DNA of 64,000 nt from Gulosibacter sediminis (GTDB lineage: Bacteria > Actinomycetota > Actinomycetes > Actinomycetales > Microbacteriaceae). The translations under genes were made by a program, and so were the position numbers. The notes under the pieces are model-generated. The model worked only from the letters and a program-made list of their open reading frames with translations, was not told the origin of the DNA and made no database searches. This document shows, one piece after another, positions 8,230 through 16,734 of this stretch. Where the stretch lies: the NCBI RefSeq assembly GCF_023370115.1, contig NZ_CP097160.1:868001-932000 (forward strand), read 5' to 3'. Within the stretch, counting starts at the first letter, position 1. Each line of letters starts with the position of its first letter.

Positions 8230-8514
8230 CTAGAAGTTTCCCTCAGCCAGCTCCTTGAGCGCGGCCTTCTCGAGCTCTGCCTCGGCGAGCAGCCGCTTGA
8301 GCGTGGCGTTCTGCTTCTCGAGCTCCTTCAGCCGCTTCGCGTCGTCGGCCTTCAATCCGCCGTACTGGTTCCGCCACCGGTAGTACGTCTGCTCGGACAC
8401 CCCGAGCTCTCGACACACCCCGGCGATGTCGCTCCCGCCCGCGAGCATCCTGTCGGCCTGCCCGAGCTTACGGACGACCTGCTCCGGAGTGTGGCGCTTC
8501 CTGCTGTTCGTCAT
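8230..8514 (-). CDS. IS3-family OrfA (HTH protein)
   Basis: A 94-residue OrfA starting at the ATG 8512-8514 (M-T-N-S-R-K-R-H-T-P-E-Q-V-V). The helix-turn-helix (V-C-R-E-L-G-V-S-E-Q-T-Y-Y-R-W) is followed by a coiled-coil L-K-E-L-E-K-Q-N-A-T-L-K-R-L-L. It ends at the TAG 8230-8232, just after the heptamer G-GGA-AAC in the correct phase for a -1 shift into orfB. Confidence 0.88.
   Translation of the reverse strand: MTNSRKRHTPEQVVRKLGQADRMLAGGSDIAGVCRELGVSEQTYYRWRNQYGGLKADDAKRLKELEKQNATLKRLLAEAELEKAALKELAEGNF
8236..8242 (-). promoter_or_regulatory. programmed -1 frameshift site GGGAAAC
   Basis: Read on the minus strand, the heptamer is phased G GGA AAC with respect to orfA, exactly the X XXY YYZ arrangement. 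Slipping one base back gives GGG AAA CTT and joins orfA to the orfB frame without a stop. Two codons later the zero frame hits TAG. Confidence 0.8.
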
Positions 8515-8598
8515 GATCTGACCAGTCTCCCTGCCCGGCCCCCCCGGGCAACAGGACGACTCACACAACCACCGGACCTACCGAACGGGGTCAGCCCA

Positions 8599-8661
8599 GT
8601 CCGAACTATCGCGGTCCGAACCTACCGGAGTCCGAAAGTACCGCGGTCCGAAACTATCTGA
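8599..8661. repeat. four degenerate 15-16-bp tandem repeats
   Basis: Four consecutive units share GTCCGAA plus a CTA/GTA core: GTCCGAACTATCGCG, GTCCGAACCTACCGGA, GTCCGAAAGTACCGCG and GTCCGAAACTATCTGA. They sit just outside the second IS3 element and directly upstream of a candidate dld promoter. They could be binding sites for a regulator, or duplicated IS-end sequence. Confidence 0.6.
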
Positions 8662-8662
8662 T

Positions 8663-8706
8663 GCGCATCTTCTACAATGAGGATGCGCGTATGCACATGC
8701 ATACGC
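8663..8706. promoter_or_regulatory. candidate dld promoter with two inverted repeats
   Basis: TACAAT at 8673-8678 resembles a -10 box. It is framed by GCGCATC (8663-8669) and GATGCGC (8682-8688), and followed by a palindrome GCGTATGCA-CA-TGCATACGC at 8687-8706 with perfect 9-bp arms. The dld start is 180 bp downstream. The layout suggests an operator overlapping and following the promoter; the regulator is unknown. Confidence 0.5.
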
Positions 8707-8886
8707 ACACGCACACTCCTTGGACGCCGTAGCGAGCTTCCGGGCAGACGGTCGCAGACGTCGTCCCCCTGGCTCGTTTCCCCGCCCATCAAAAAATGAA
8801 CGACCGCGGACTAGCTCGGATCAAGGCGACATCCCCTTCAGCATCATGACGCGCTTGTGATGCAACTGAATATAGGAAGCTTAGAG

Positions 8887-10602
8887 ATGACGCAACGAGG
8901 ACAGACCACCACGACTTCGCACGAAGCGATCGATGCGTTCAAGAGAATCGTCGGCGACGAACATGTACTGACCTCTGAGCGTGCCACGATGCCATTCAGC
9001 AAAGGCTATCGATTCGGCGGAGGACCAGTCTTCGCCGTGGTGCGCCCCGGCACGCTGGTCGAGATGTGGCGGGCGCTGCAGGTATCCGTCGACAACAACC
9101 TCATCGTCATCCCGCAGGCATCGAACACGGGCCTGACTGGTGGATCCGGCCCCGGCTTCCAAGACTACGATCGCCCCATTGTGATCATCTCGACTCACCG
9201 CATCGATGAGGTGCACCTCATCAACGACGCGCGCGAGGCGATCTCGCTCGCGGGCACCCCGCTGACACACCTGACCGACGCGCTCGCCAAGCACCAGCGC
9301 GAGCCGCACTCGGTGATCGGGTCGACATCAATCGGCGCCTCGGTCATCGGCGGCATCGCGAACAACTCGGGCGGCAGCCAGATTCGCAAGGGTCCGGCAT
9401 TCACGCGCGAAGCGATCTTCGCCCGCGTCAACGACGACGGCAAGGTCGAGCTGGTCAATCACCTGGGCATCCCGCTCGGAGACGACCCTGAGGTCGCACT
9501 CGACCGTCTACAGCGCGGCGAGTGGTCTCCCGAGGATGTCACCCCAGCTCCCGAAGACTCGAACGAGACCGAGTACGCCGAGCACTTGCGCAAGATCGTG
9601 CCTTCGCCTGCTCGCTACAATGCGAACCCCGAGTACCTGTTCGAGGCATCCGGCTCGGCCGGCAAGCTGATGGTGTTCGCGGTGCGCACCCGCACCTTCC
9701 CTCGCGAAGTGCACCCGACCGTGTTTTACATCGGCACGAACAACACGCACGAGCTCGAAGAGATCCGTCGGTTGTTCCTCGAAGCCGACATGCCGCTGCC
9801 TATCTCTGGTGAGTACATGGGCCGCAGTGCCTTCGACTTGGCCGAGAAGTACGGCAAAGACACCTTCGTCTTCCTGAAGTTCATGAGTCCAGCGCTGCAG
9901 ACGCGCATGTTCTCGTTCAAGACGTGGGCCAACGGCTTGTTCTCGAAGATTCCCGGCATTGGTCCGACCTTCGCCGACACGGTATCGCAAGCCATGTTCA
10001 GCGTGCTGCCCAACCAGCTGCCCAAGCGCATGATGGAGTACCGCAACCGTTTCGAGCATCACCTGCTGCTCACCGTCAGCGAGTCGCAGAAGGCCGCGAG
10101 CGAGAAGATGCTCAAGGAGTTCTTCGCAGAGCCCGAGCACACTGGTGAGTTCTTCATCTGCACGTCTGATGAAGAAAAGAGCGCGTCGCTCAACCGGTTC
10201 GGCGCGGCCAGTGCCGCCACTCGCTACGCCGCGTTGAAGCGCCGGCACATCGCAGGGCTCATCCCCATCGATGTGGCCCTGCGTCGCGACGATTGGAACT
10301 GGCTCGAGGTGCTGCCGGAGGAGATCGACGACCAGCTTGAGGTCAAGGCGTATTACGGGCACTTCTTCTGCCATGTGATGCACCAGGACTATGTCGCCAA
10401 GCAGGGCGTGGATCCCGAGGCGCTGCACGACCGCATCCAGCACCTGCTGGAGGAGCGCGGCGCGAAGCTGCCCGCCGAGCACAACTACGGTCGCATCTAC
10501 AAGCTGCCGGAGTCCATGGAAGAGCACTTCAAGGAGCTCGATCCGACGAATACGTTCAACGCCGGTATCGGCGGCACGTCGCCGCACAAGGACTGGGCCT
10601 AA
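8887..10602 (+). CDS. dld: respiratory D-lactate dehydrogenase (quinone), Dld type
   Basis: A 571-residue FAD enzyme that oxidises D-lactate to pyruvate at the membrane surface and passes electrons to quinone. The length equals that of E. coli Dld. The FAD-binding domain shows V-R-P-G-T-L-V-E-M-W, P-Q-A-S-N-T-G-L-T-G-G-S-G-P and N-S-G-G-S-Q-I-R-K-G-P. The C-terminal domain ends with E-H-N-Y-G-R-I-Y and D-P-T-N-T-F-N-A-G-I-G-G. I chose the ATG at 8887, because AGGAAG lies 7 nt before it; an ATG at 8860 is less well placed. It is the only intact metabolic gene between two same-orientation ISL3 copies, and its base composition is visibly less GC-extreme than most of the window, so acquisition by transfer is likely. 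Confidence 0.93.
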   Translation: MTQRGQTTTTSHEAIDAFKRIVGDEHVLTSERATMPFSKGYRFGGGPVFAVVRPGTLVEMWRALQVSVDNNLIVIPQASNTGLTGGSGPGFQDYDRPIVIISTHRIDEVHLINDAREAISLAGTPLTHLTDALAKHQREPHSVIGSTSIGASVIGGIANNSGGSQIRKGPAFTREAIFARVNDDGKVELVNHLGIPLGDDPEVALDRLQRGEWSPEDVTPAPEDSNETEYAEHLRKIVPSPARYNANPEYLFEASGSAGKLMVFAVRTRTFPREVHPTVFYIGTNNTHELEEIRRLFLEADMPLPISGEYMGRSAFDLAEKYGKDTFVFLKFMSPALQTRMFSFKTWANGLFSKIPGIGPTFADTVSQAMFSVLPNQLPKRMMEYRNRFEHHLLLTVSESQKAASEKMLKEFFAEPEHTGEFFICTSDEEKSASLNRFGAASAATRYAALKRRHIAGLIPIDVALRRDDWNWLEVLPEEIDDQLEVKAYYGHFFCHVMHQDYVAKQGVDPEALHDRIQHLLEERGAKLPAEHNYGRIYKLPESMEEHFKELDPTNTFNAGIGGTSPHKDWA

Positions 10603-10637
10603 GTCCCCAAGGTAGCGCGACGCCGTGAGAGCCTGAG

Positions 10638-10712
10638 CGATGTCTTATCCATCTCGGGTGGACCTAGGGCTCGACTCCCTAGGTCCACCGGGACGGATGA
10701 GTCGAGACATCG
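10638..10712. repeat. 75-bp nested palindrome downstream of dld
   Basis: Outer arms CGATGTCT / AGACATCG (10638-10645 and 10705-10712) enclose perfect 13-bp inner arms GGTGGACCTAGGG / CCCTAGGTCCACC (10657-10669 and 10677-10689) with a 7-nt loop, CTCGACT. It can act as the dld terminator, but its size and nested symmetry also fit a small palindromic mobile element or IS remnant. No T-run follows. Confidence 0.6.
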
Positions 10713-10893
10713 GTCAGAGGCTGGGCAGGCCATAGAATCGCGTGGCGGCGAGGGCCGCGCCCGGTCCGAGAACGGGTCATCGCCTCACGCCGTCAGCTGA
10801 CCCGCGACGGCCGGCACACCGGCGAAATCCTCGCCACCGGCCACATCGACGAGCCCGGAGGCTATTGCTGAAACACATTGCCTGAACATATTG
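10713..10893 (+). other. unassigned spacer with a possible coding relic
   Basis: No complete gene. One plus-strand frame is open across roughly 10750-10870 and encodes R-E-R-V-I-A-S-R-R-Q-L-T-R-D-G and E-I-L-A-T-G-H-I-D-E-P before a TGA. It looks like the C-terminal scrap of a protein, but I cannot assign a family. The ISL3 element follows directly. Confidence 0.3.
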
Positions 10894-12327
10894 GGCTCTT
10901 CACAATTCGGGGTGTAGGTGTGGTCTGAATCTGCCGGCTTCGAGGAGTGCGCGGGCGATGTAGTTGGTGAGGTTGCGGAAGCCGAGGGCCAGGCCACGCA
11001 GGTGCTCGAGGCGACCGTTCACGGCTTCGGTAGGTCCGTTGCTCGTGCGCGGCCGGTCGAAGTAGGCCAGGACGTCGCAGGCGCGTCTGGTCAGGGTGCG
11101 GCCGAGCTTGCGCAGTTCTACCAACGCCTCAGGCACACTGTCGGCGAGGGCGTCGATCACGGAGCTTTTCTCGACGCGGCCGGCTGCCCGGTCGGGGTGA
11201 CGGTAGGCGGAGATCATGCGCTGGTAGATCCCCCAGGTGCACTCGACTTGCACGTGCCGGTCCCCAGCGAAGAGCTTGTCAAGGCGCTCGTGCTGGCGGT
11301 CGGTGAGCAGGTCAGCCCCGGTGTGCAGGGTCTGCCGCGCGGTGTAGAGCGGGTCGCCCTTGCGTCCGCGGTGTCCGTGCAGTTCCTGCTGGACTCGGCG
11401 GCGGCACTCATCGAGAGCGTCCCCGGCCAACCGGATGACGTGGAAGGGATCCGTAATCGTGACGGCGTCCGGCAGCTCCTCGGTGGTGGCGGTCTTGAAG
11501 CCCGCGAACCCATCCATGGCCACGACCTCGATCCCATCGCGCCAAGCCTGGTCCCGCTCGGCCAGCTAGTCCTTGAACGCCTTCTTCGACCGACCTTCGA
11601 CCACGTCCAGCAGGCGTGAGGGCCCGGTGCCGTCCCGGACCGGGGTGAGGTCGATGATCACGGTGACGTACTTGTCACCGCGCCGGTGTGCCGCCACACG
11701 TGCTCATCGACCCCGACGACCTTGACACCGTCCAGGCGGGTCGGGTCCTCGATGAGCAGACGCCGGCCCTCAGCCAGGACCGCGTCGTTGGCGGTGTTCC
11801 ACGCCACGCCCAGTCCTTCGGCAACTCGGGCCATCGACAGGTGGCCGACGACGATCCCGACCAGACCCCACCGCAGGCCGGCGCGGGAGATCTTGGCCTG
11901 CGGCGGCGCCGCAGCGGTGGGGTCCTGACGCCACACGTGCGAGCACTCCTTGCAACGGTAGCGGCGCACGGTGAGCACCAGCGTGGTAGGGCGCCACCCG
12001 AACGGCTCGTGCGCCAACTCCCTGCTCACCGTGTCACGGGGCACGCCCTGGCAGCCGCACCGCCTGCACCAGTCGTCCGGCTCCACGACCCGGCACGCCA
12101 GCACGGACCGGTCAGGCTCGAGCAGCTGGCCGGTGACCTCCAGACCGAGGCCGTCGAGGCGGGTGAAGGTAGTCAGGTCAGGGCGCGTGAAGGTAGCGTC
12201 AGGCACGTCGAGGTCTTCCGGACGGGTTGTGTGAGAACTCCCATCATCGGAAGACCTCGACCCTCACCCCGACACCGACGCGCCGCCCCAGGTCGCACCA
12301 CAGCTACACCCTCATCTGTGAGGAGCC
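10894..12327 (-). mobile_element. ISL3-family element, full length but inactive
   Basis: About 1.43 kb with imperfect 31-bp terminal inverted repeats at 10894-10924 and 12297-12327 (both outer ends start GGCTC-T/C-TCACA and share GGTGTAG-TGTGGT). It contains one transposase gene on the minus strand that is broken twice. The first 439 bp are repeated, by eye without difference, at 6012-6450. No 8-bp target duplication was seen. Confidence 0.9.
10900..12206 (-). pseudogene. ISL3-family transposase, frameshifted and with a nonsense codon
   Basis: Reconstructed, it is a normal ISL3 transposase of about 435 residues. An N-terminal zinc-binding region (C-R-R-C-G-C and Y-R-C-K-E-C-S-H-V-W) and an HTH come first, then V-V-G-V-D-E-H-V-W-R-H as the first DDE Asp region, M-D-G-F-A-G-F-K for the second, and N-G-P-T-E-A-V-N-G-R near the end. 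Two lesions break it. One base is missing near 11680, where H-T-G-R-G-D-K-Y should continue. A TAG at 11566-11568 stands where W is expected in K-D-W-L-A-E-R. The stop codon lies inside the terminal repeat. Confidence 0.88.
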
Positions 12328-12371
12328 CCGAAACCCGGCCCAGCGCGACGTGCGATGGGGCCCAGGGTGGC

Positions 12372-13001
12372 TCAGCTTCGGACCAGTTTGCGAGCGGGGT
12401 TCGGTGCGGTGTAGCGCAGGACGAGGACGACCCCGATGGCACCCATCAGGAGCGGGAGGGCGCTGAGAGGGAGGTTGACTCCGACCGGGACGCTCCCGCC
12501 CGCGATGCCGAACACGATGGCCAGCAGCGAGGAGGCGATCCACGAAGCGGTCAGCAGAACCCGCTGCTGTCCGGTCAGCTCTCTGACGAGGAAGGACAGC
12601 ACGGTCGAGAAGACTCCTGTCATGCTGCCGGCACCGAAGGCGAGCAGGATGAGCATCGGGTGTAGAGCGTATTCGGAGTCATCGTCGAAGTACGCCGTGA
12701 AGCACAGCAGTGCCCCCAGTGCCATGAAGCCTCCCACTGTGGCCACGGCGCTTGCTACGGCGAGCAGCCGCATCCACCGCGGTGTGCCGGCCGTCTCTGC
12801 CCCGGCTTCCAGGGCGATCTGCTCAGGTGGGCCGAGACTGTCGAGTGCCGCCTGGATCACGCCTCGCTGTTCGGCGTCCCTGAGGTGTTCCTCGATTCCG
12901 GTGAGAAGATCCAGCTGCTCGCTGGAGGGGAGCGATTCGGTCAGGGCAGTGAGGCGCTTGAGGTAGGCCTGGGCGGCGGCGGACGAGGGCAGAGTGGTCA
13001 T
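12372..13001 (-). CDS. HAAS-domain-like membrane protein
   Basis: A 209-residue protein. The first ~70 residues are a helical cytoplasmic region (A-Y-L-K-R-L-T-A-L-T-E-S-L-P-S-S-E and L-G-P-P-E-Q-I-A) of the kind called HAAS, which senses or transmits signals together with PadR regulators. About four transmembrane segments follow (around residues 80-105, 115-135, 145-165 and 175-195). The ATG overlaps the padR stop by 4 nt (ATGA), so the pair is translationally coupled. The pair lies inside the IS-rich island, between two ISL3 elements. Its target is unknown. Confidence 0.7.
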   Translation of the reverse strand: MTTLPSSAAAQAYLKRLTALTESLPSSEQLDLLTGIEEHLRDAEQRGVIQAALDSLGPPEQIALEAGAETAGTPRWMRLLAVASAVATVGGFMALGALLCFTAYFDDDSEYALHPMLILLAFGAGSMTGVFSTVLSFLVRELTGQQRVLLTASWIASSLLAIVFGIAGGSVPVGVNLPLSALPLLMGAIGVVLVLRYTAPNPARKLVRS

Positions 13002-13336
13002 GCGTGGTCTCCAATGACGAGGTCGACGGCTTGCCGGAAGCGGCCCCATTCCTGGGTGAATGTAGCAAGTCCGGTCTTGCCTGCCGGGGTGATGTGGTAG
13101 TAGCGGCGCGGGGGTCCACTCGGGGACTCTTGCCAGGCAGTGGTCACGAGGTTGCGTTTTCGGAGTCTCGACAGGAGCGGGTACAGCGTCCCTTCGCTCT
13201 CGAGGAGTCCTCGTTCGCTCAGCGTTCGAGCCAGGTCGAGACCATAGGTCGGTTGCTGGGCGATGACGGCGAGGACACATGGTTCGAGGGCGCCGCGGCG
13301 CAACTGCCCTACGAGGTGAACAGCGTCAGGTTCCAT
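12998..13336 (-). CDS. PadR-family transcriptional regulator
   Basis: A 112-residue PadR regulator with a winged helix: L-R-R-G-A-L-E-P-C-V-L-A-V-I, T-Y-G-L-D-L-A-R-T-L, E-G-T-L-Y-P-L-L-S-R-L-R and R-R-Y-Y-H-I-T-P-A-G, all at the usual positions. It typically represses its own operon. I chose the ATG at 13334-13336 (M-E-P-D-A-V-H); the frame is open further upstream, but no typical N-terminus is encoded there. It is followed by the coupled HAAS protein. Confidence 0.85.
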   Translation of the reverse strand: MEPDAVHLVGQLRRGALEPCVLAVIAQQPTYGLDLARTLSERGLLESEGTLYPLLSRLRKRNLVTTAWQESPSGPPRRYYHITPAGKTGLATFTQEWGRFRQAVDLVIGDHA

Positions 13337-13440
13337 GCGCCACAAGGTAGCACGCTCCGCCAGGATCTGTTCGGTGTGGGGTAGACGAGGCCAAGGATCC
13401 TGCGCGCGGGTGGTCTCCGCCCTGCAAGCCCGCCGTCGCA

Positions 13441-14219
13441 TATCGGGCCGCACTGTACGGTGATCATCGACTTGACCACGGTTCGCCAGGACAGCGGCCC
13501 TTCCAGGCTGCTGGACATGGTCGAAGGCCGCTCCAAGGCAGTGTTCAAGACCTGGCTCGCCGCCCGCCCCTAGACTTGGCGCGAGGCAGTGGAAGTTGTT
13601 GTGACAATCGGCTTCACCGGGTTCAAGACCGCCGCAGCCGAGAAATTCCCGGACACGGTCGCGGTAATGGACCCCTTCCGCGTCGGGCGGCTCGCCGGGG
13701 AAGCGGTCGACGTCTGCCGACGGCGCATCCAGTTACTCCTGCACGGACACCGCGCCGCGCCGGCGACCCGCTCTATTCCTGCCGATGCACCCTTCACACT
13801 GGAGCAGCGCTCATCACCGACCGCCAGGTCGAACGGATCCAGGACCTGTATGCCGACGAGCAACACGTCGAAATGAAAGCGACCTGGGGCATCTCCCAGC
13901 GCATGATCGCCGCCTCCCGGACCGCACACTCGGGAAACCAGAGATGCAGGCCGTCATGGACGTCCTCCGCACGGCTATCCCCGAAGGCCTCGACGAACAG
14001 GCCCGCCTCGGTCGAGCTCTGCGTCGGCGAGCCAGCGACGTGCTGGCATTCTTCGACCTACCCGGCGCCAGCAACGGCCCCACCGAGGCCACCAACGGCA
14101 GGCTCAAACACCCCCACGGATCCGCCCTCGGCTTCCGAGATCTCACGCACTGCATCGCCCGATCCCTGCTCGGGGCGGGTGGCTTCAGACCCCGCCTACA
14201 CCCTGGAATGCGATGAGCC
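13441..14219 (+). mobile_element. decayed ISL3-family remnant (third, divergent copy)
   Basis: Plus-strand transposase pieces are recognisable: V-I-I-D-L-T-T-V-R, L-L-D-M-V-E-G-R-S-K, G-F-T-G-F-K-T-A-A-A, T-W-G-I-S-Q-R-M and N-G-P-T-E-A-T-N-G-R-L. They are spread over several frames and interrupted by a TAG at 13571. The right terminus (rc GGCTCATCGCATTCCAGGGTGTAG) ends at about 14219, where the EamA gene is cut. It differs clearly from the other two ISL3 copies. The left end is not recognisable, and 13337-13440 holds nothing I can identify. Confidence 0.8.
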
Positions 14220-15109
14220 GGATTCGGCTGCTTCGCGAACCAGACGATGAGCGCGCCCGCGACGGCGACGAGGCCGATGCCCGCGATTGCCTGCGGCGAC
14301 ATCGCCTGGCCGAGCAGCACGAAGCCGACGAGGCTGCTCAGCGCCGGGTCGACCGCGAAGAGCACGCCGATGATGCGCGCCGAGGTAATGCGGCCGGCGA
14401 TGGTGTCGACCGAGAACGGAATCGCGACGCCGATCACGGCCGAGAGCGTGAACAGCCAACAGTCGGGGCCGTCGATGCGCGGCAACTGCGGCACGGCGAT
14501 CGGCAGCGTCACAATCGCCGCGATCGTCACCGAGAGCGCCACGCCGTCGAGTCCGCTGCTCGCCTTACCGATGCGGTCGGCGCCGACGGTGTAGACCGCG
14601 AAGAAGAACGCCGCCCCGAGCGCGAACAGGTACCCGGCGAGGTCGAAGTAGCCGAGCGGGCCCGCCGAGATGAGCGCCACCCCGGCTACGGCGACGAGCG
14701 CGCAGAGGCCTTCGCGCAGTCGTCGCGAGCCGAGCAGTGCGATCGCGCACGGCCCGAGGAAGTCAAGCGTCACGGCGACGCCGAGCGGGATGCGGTCGAT
14801 CGCGTTGTAGAGGCAGAGGTTCATCGCGGCCATTGCGACGCCGTAGACGGCGATGCCGAGCCACTCGCGCCCACCGCGCCCGCGCAGCCGGGGCCGCACG
14901 ATCACGAGCATGATCACGGCAGCAATGAGCATGCGCACCGCCGAGGTGCCGTACGTGCCGTAGTCGCCGAACAGCCTCGACGAGATCGCGGCCGAGGTTT
15001 GAATTCCGAGCGAGCCGACGAGCACGAGCCCGAGGGCCCGCAGCACCGAGGTCCGGTCGGGTCCGCCATGCGTTCCTGGCTCGCGTGAGGGCGCCGCGGG
15101 GTTGGTCAT
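13814..15109 (-). pseudogene. EamA/RhtA-type exporter, 3' end replaced by IS sequence
   Basis: From ATG 15107-15109 the first ~295 residues are a normal EamA (DMT) transporter of the RhtA type, with ten membrane segments, two EamA repeats and motifs such as N-L-C-L-Y-N-A-I-D-R-I-P-L-G-V and L-D-F-L-G-P. At about 14220 the gene runs into the end of an ISL3 remnant. The frame then continues about 135 meaningless, Arg/Ser-rich codons antisense to the transposase, down to 13814. Nearly the whole exporter is kept, so a working protein with a junk tail is not excluded. Likely substrate is an amino acid or metabolite, from family knowledge only. Confidence 0.75.
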
Positions 15110-15205
15110 TCCCTCAGCCTGGGGCGAGATTTCGGCGTAGGTTGACCTCAAGCGGATGCTCCCCGCGCGCACCCCGCGCGGGCTCGCGAATCAGGAGGGT
15201 CACGC

Positions 15206-16093
15206 ATGACCGATTCCGACGTCATCACGATCGAAGGCCTCACGAAGTCGTTTGGCAAGTTCCCCGCGCTGCGCGGCCTCGACCTGCGGGTCGCGCGCGG
15301 CGAGGTGCACGGCGTGCTCGGGCCGAACGGCGCCGGCAAGTCCACGACGATCCGCGTGCTCCTCGGCCTGCTCCGCGCCGACGCGGGCACCGCATCCGTG
15401 CTCGGCCTCGACCCCTGGCGCGACGTCGTGCCGCTGCATCGCCGGCTCGCCTACGTGCCCGGCGACGTGTCGCTCTGGCCAAACATGAGTGGCGGCGAAG
15501 CCATCGATCTGCTCGGCTCGCTCCGGGGCGGCCTCAACGAGGCGCGGCGCGACGAACTCATCGACCAGTTCGAGCTCGACCCGAGCAAGCGCGGGCGCCA
15601 GTACTCGTAGGGCAATCGGCAGAAGGTCGCGATCGTCGCGGCCCTCGCCTCCGACGCCGAGCTGCTCATTCTCGACGAGCCCACGAGCAGCCTCGACCCG
15701 CTCATGGAGAACGTGTTCCAGGAGGTGATTCGCGAGGCGACGGCGCGGGGCGCGACCGTGCTGCTGTCGAACCATATTCTCGCCGAGGTGGAGCAGCTTG
15801 CCGACCGACTCAGCATCATTCGCGACGGCGTCACGGTGCGCGCGGGCACCCTAAACGAACTGCGGGCGCATGCCCGCACCGAGGTGCGCGCGACGCTCGA
15901 GCGGCCGATCGACCGGGCCGCGCTGCACGGACTGCACGACGCGCACGTCGACGGCGCCCGGCTCACCGCCGCCGTCGACAGCGATCGCGTGAGCGATGCC
16001 TTGGCGCGCCTCGCGCCGTACGGCATCGTCGCGCTCACCGTCGAGCCGCCGTCACTCGAGTCGCTCTTTCTCGACCTGTATGAGGACCGCTGA
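15206..16093 (+). pseudogene. ABC transporter ATPase with an in-frame nonsense codon
   Basis: A drug/antibiotic-exporter type ATPase of about 295 codons. Walker A is G-P-N-G-A-G-K-S-T near residue 41, the Q-loop region precedes L-W-P-N-M-S-G-G-E, Walker B is L-L-I-L-D-E-P-T-S and the H-loop is L-L-S-N-H. The signature motif should read Y-S-K-G-N-R-Q-K, but the lysine codon is TAG at 15608-15610. Both halves are otherwise in the same frame and undamaged, so the inactivation looks recent. Its TGA overlaps the ATG of the permease gene. Confidence 0.85.
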
Positions 16094-16732
16094 TGAGCGC
16101 GCTCACCGGCGCGGGCACCCTGCTGCGGGCCAACCTGCGCTACGACGGGCGACGCTTCGCGCCGTGGATCGCGATCGCGACGCTGCTGCCAGTATCGTCG
16201 GTCGTCGCGTACCCCTGGGTGTTTCCGGATGCGGCGGAGCGCGCCGGGCTCTCGGCCGTCATCGACGGCAACCCGGCGCTCGGGCTGGTGTTCGGGCCCG
16301 TGTTCGACCTCTCGACCAACGACGGCTTCACCTCGTGGCGCTCGCTCGCGCTCGGCGGCTTCCTCGTCGCGCTCGGCGCGATCCTCACCGTCACCCGCGC
16401 CGCCCGCGGCCAGGAGGATTCGGGGCAGGCCGAGCTACTCGCCTCGGGCGCGCTCGGCCGTGACGCTCGCCGTCGCGGTGGCGGTGATCGGCGCGCATCC
16501 CGCCGTCTCGCTCGCCGCTTGGGCCCGCGTGCTCGTCTCGTTCGTGCTCACGCTGCTCGGCCCGACGTTCAAGCTGTGGGACTGGGCGCTCGCGATCAGT
16601 CCCTTCTGGCACGTGCCGAGTGTGACCGACGCGAACGCCGACTGGTGGGGGCTACTCTGGATCAGTCTCGTGACGATCGCGCTCACCCTGGTCGGCGTCG
16701 TCAGCTTCCGGCGCCGAGACATCGGAAGGTAG
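16093..16732 (+). pseudogene. ABC transporter permease with internal deletion and frameshift
   Basis: The first ~120 residues are the N-terminus of a large ABC-2-like exporter permease (R-F-A-P-W-I-A, D-G-N-P-A-L-G-L, T-R-A-A-R-G-Q-E-D-S-G-Q-A-E-L-L). At about 16460 the sequence jumps, in another frame, to its last ~85 residues (L-W-D-W-A-L-A-I-S-P-F-W-H-V-P ... V-V-S-F-R-R-R-D). Such permeases are usually above 500 residues, so some 300 residues are missing. In its original frame the N-terminal part reads on without a stop into the downstream lipoprotein gene. Confidence 0.82.
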
Positions 16733-16734
16733 GC

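Larger units (their letters stand above)
7370..8578 (-). mobile_element. IS3-family element (second), apparently complete
   Basis: About 1.2 kb bounded by 24-bp imperfect inverted repeats at 7370-7393 and 8555-8578 (both outer ends read GGTCCGGT; 21 of 24 positions match). It carries orfA and orfB on the minus strand with a programmed frameshift site. No target-site duplication is obvious. It belongs to a different IS3 subgroup from the one it interrupts. Confidence 0.85.

Noticed and set aside
7370-8578. Composite transposon formed by the two IS3 elements
   Set aside because: They belong to different subgroups, lie in opposite orientation, and nothing but broken IS sequence is between them.
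10657-10689. tRNA 3' half or attachment site
   Set aside because: The T-arm-like core is part of a larger perfect palindrome, no acceptor, D or anticodon arm can be folded, and no integrase gene is near.
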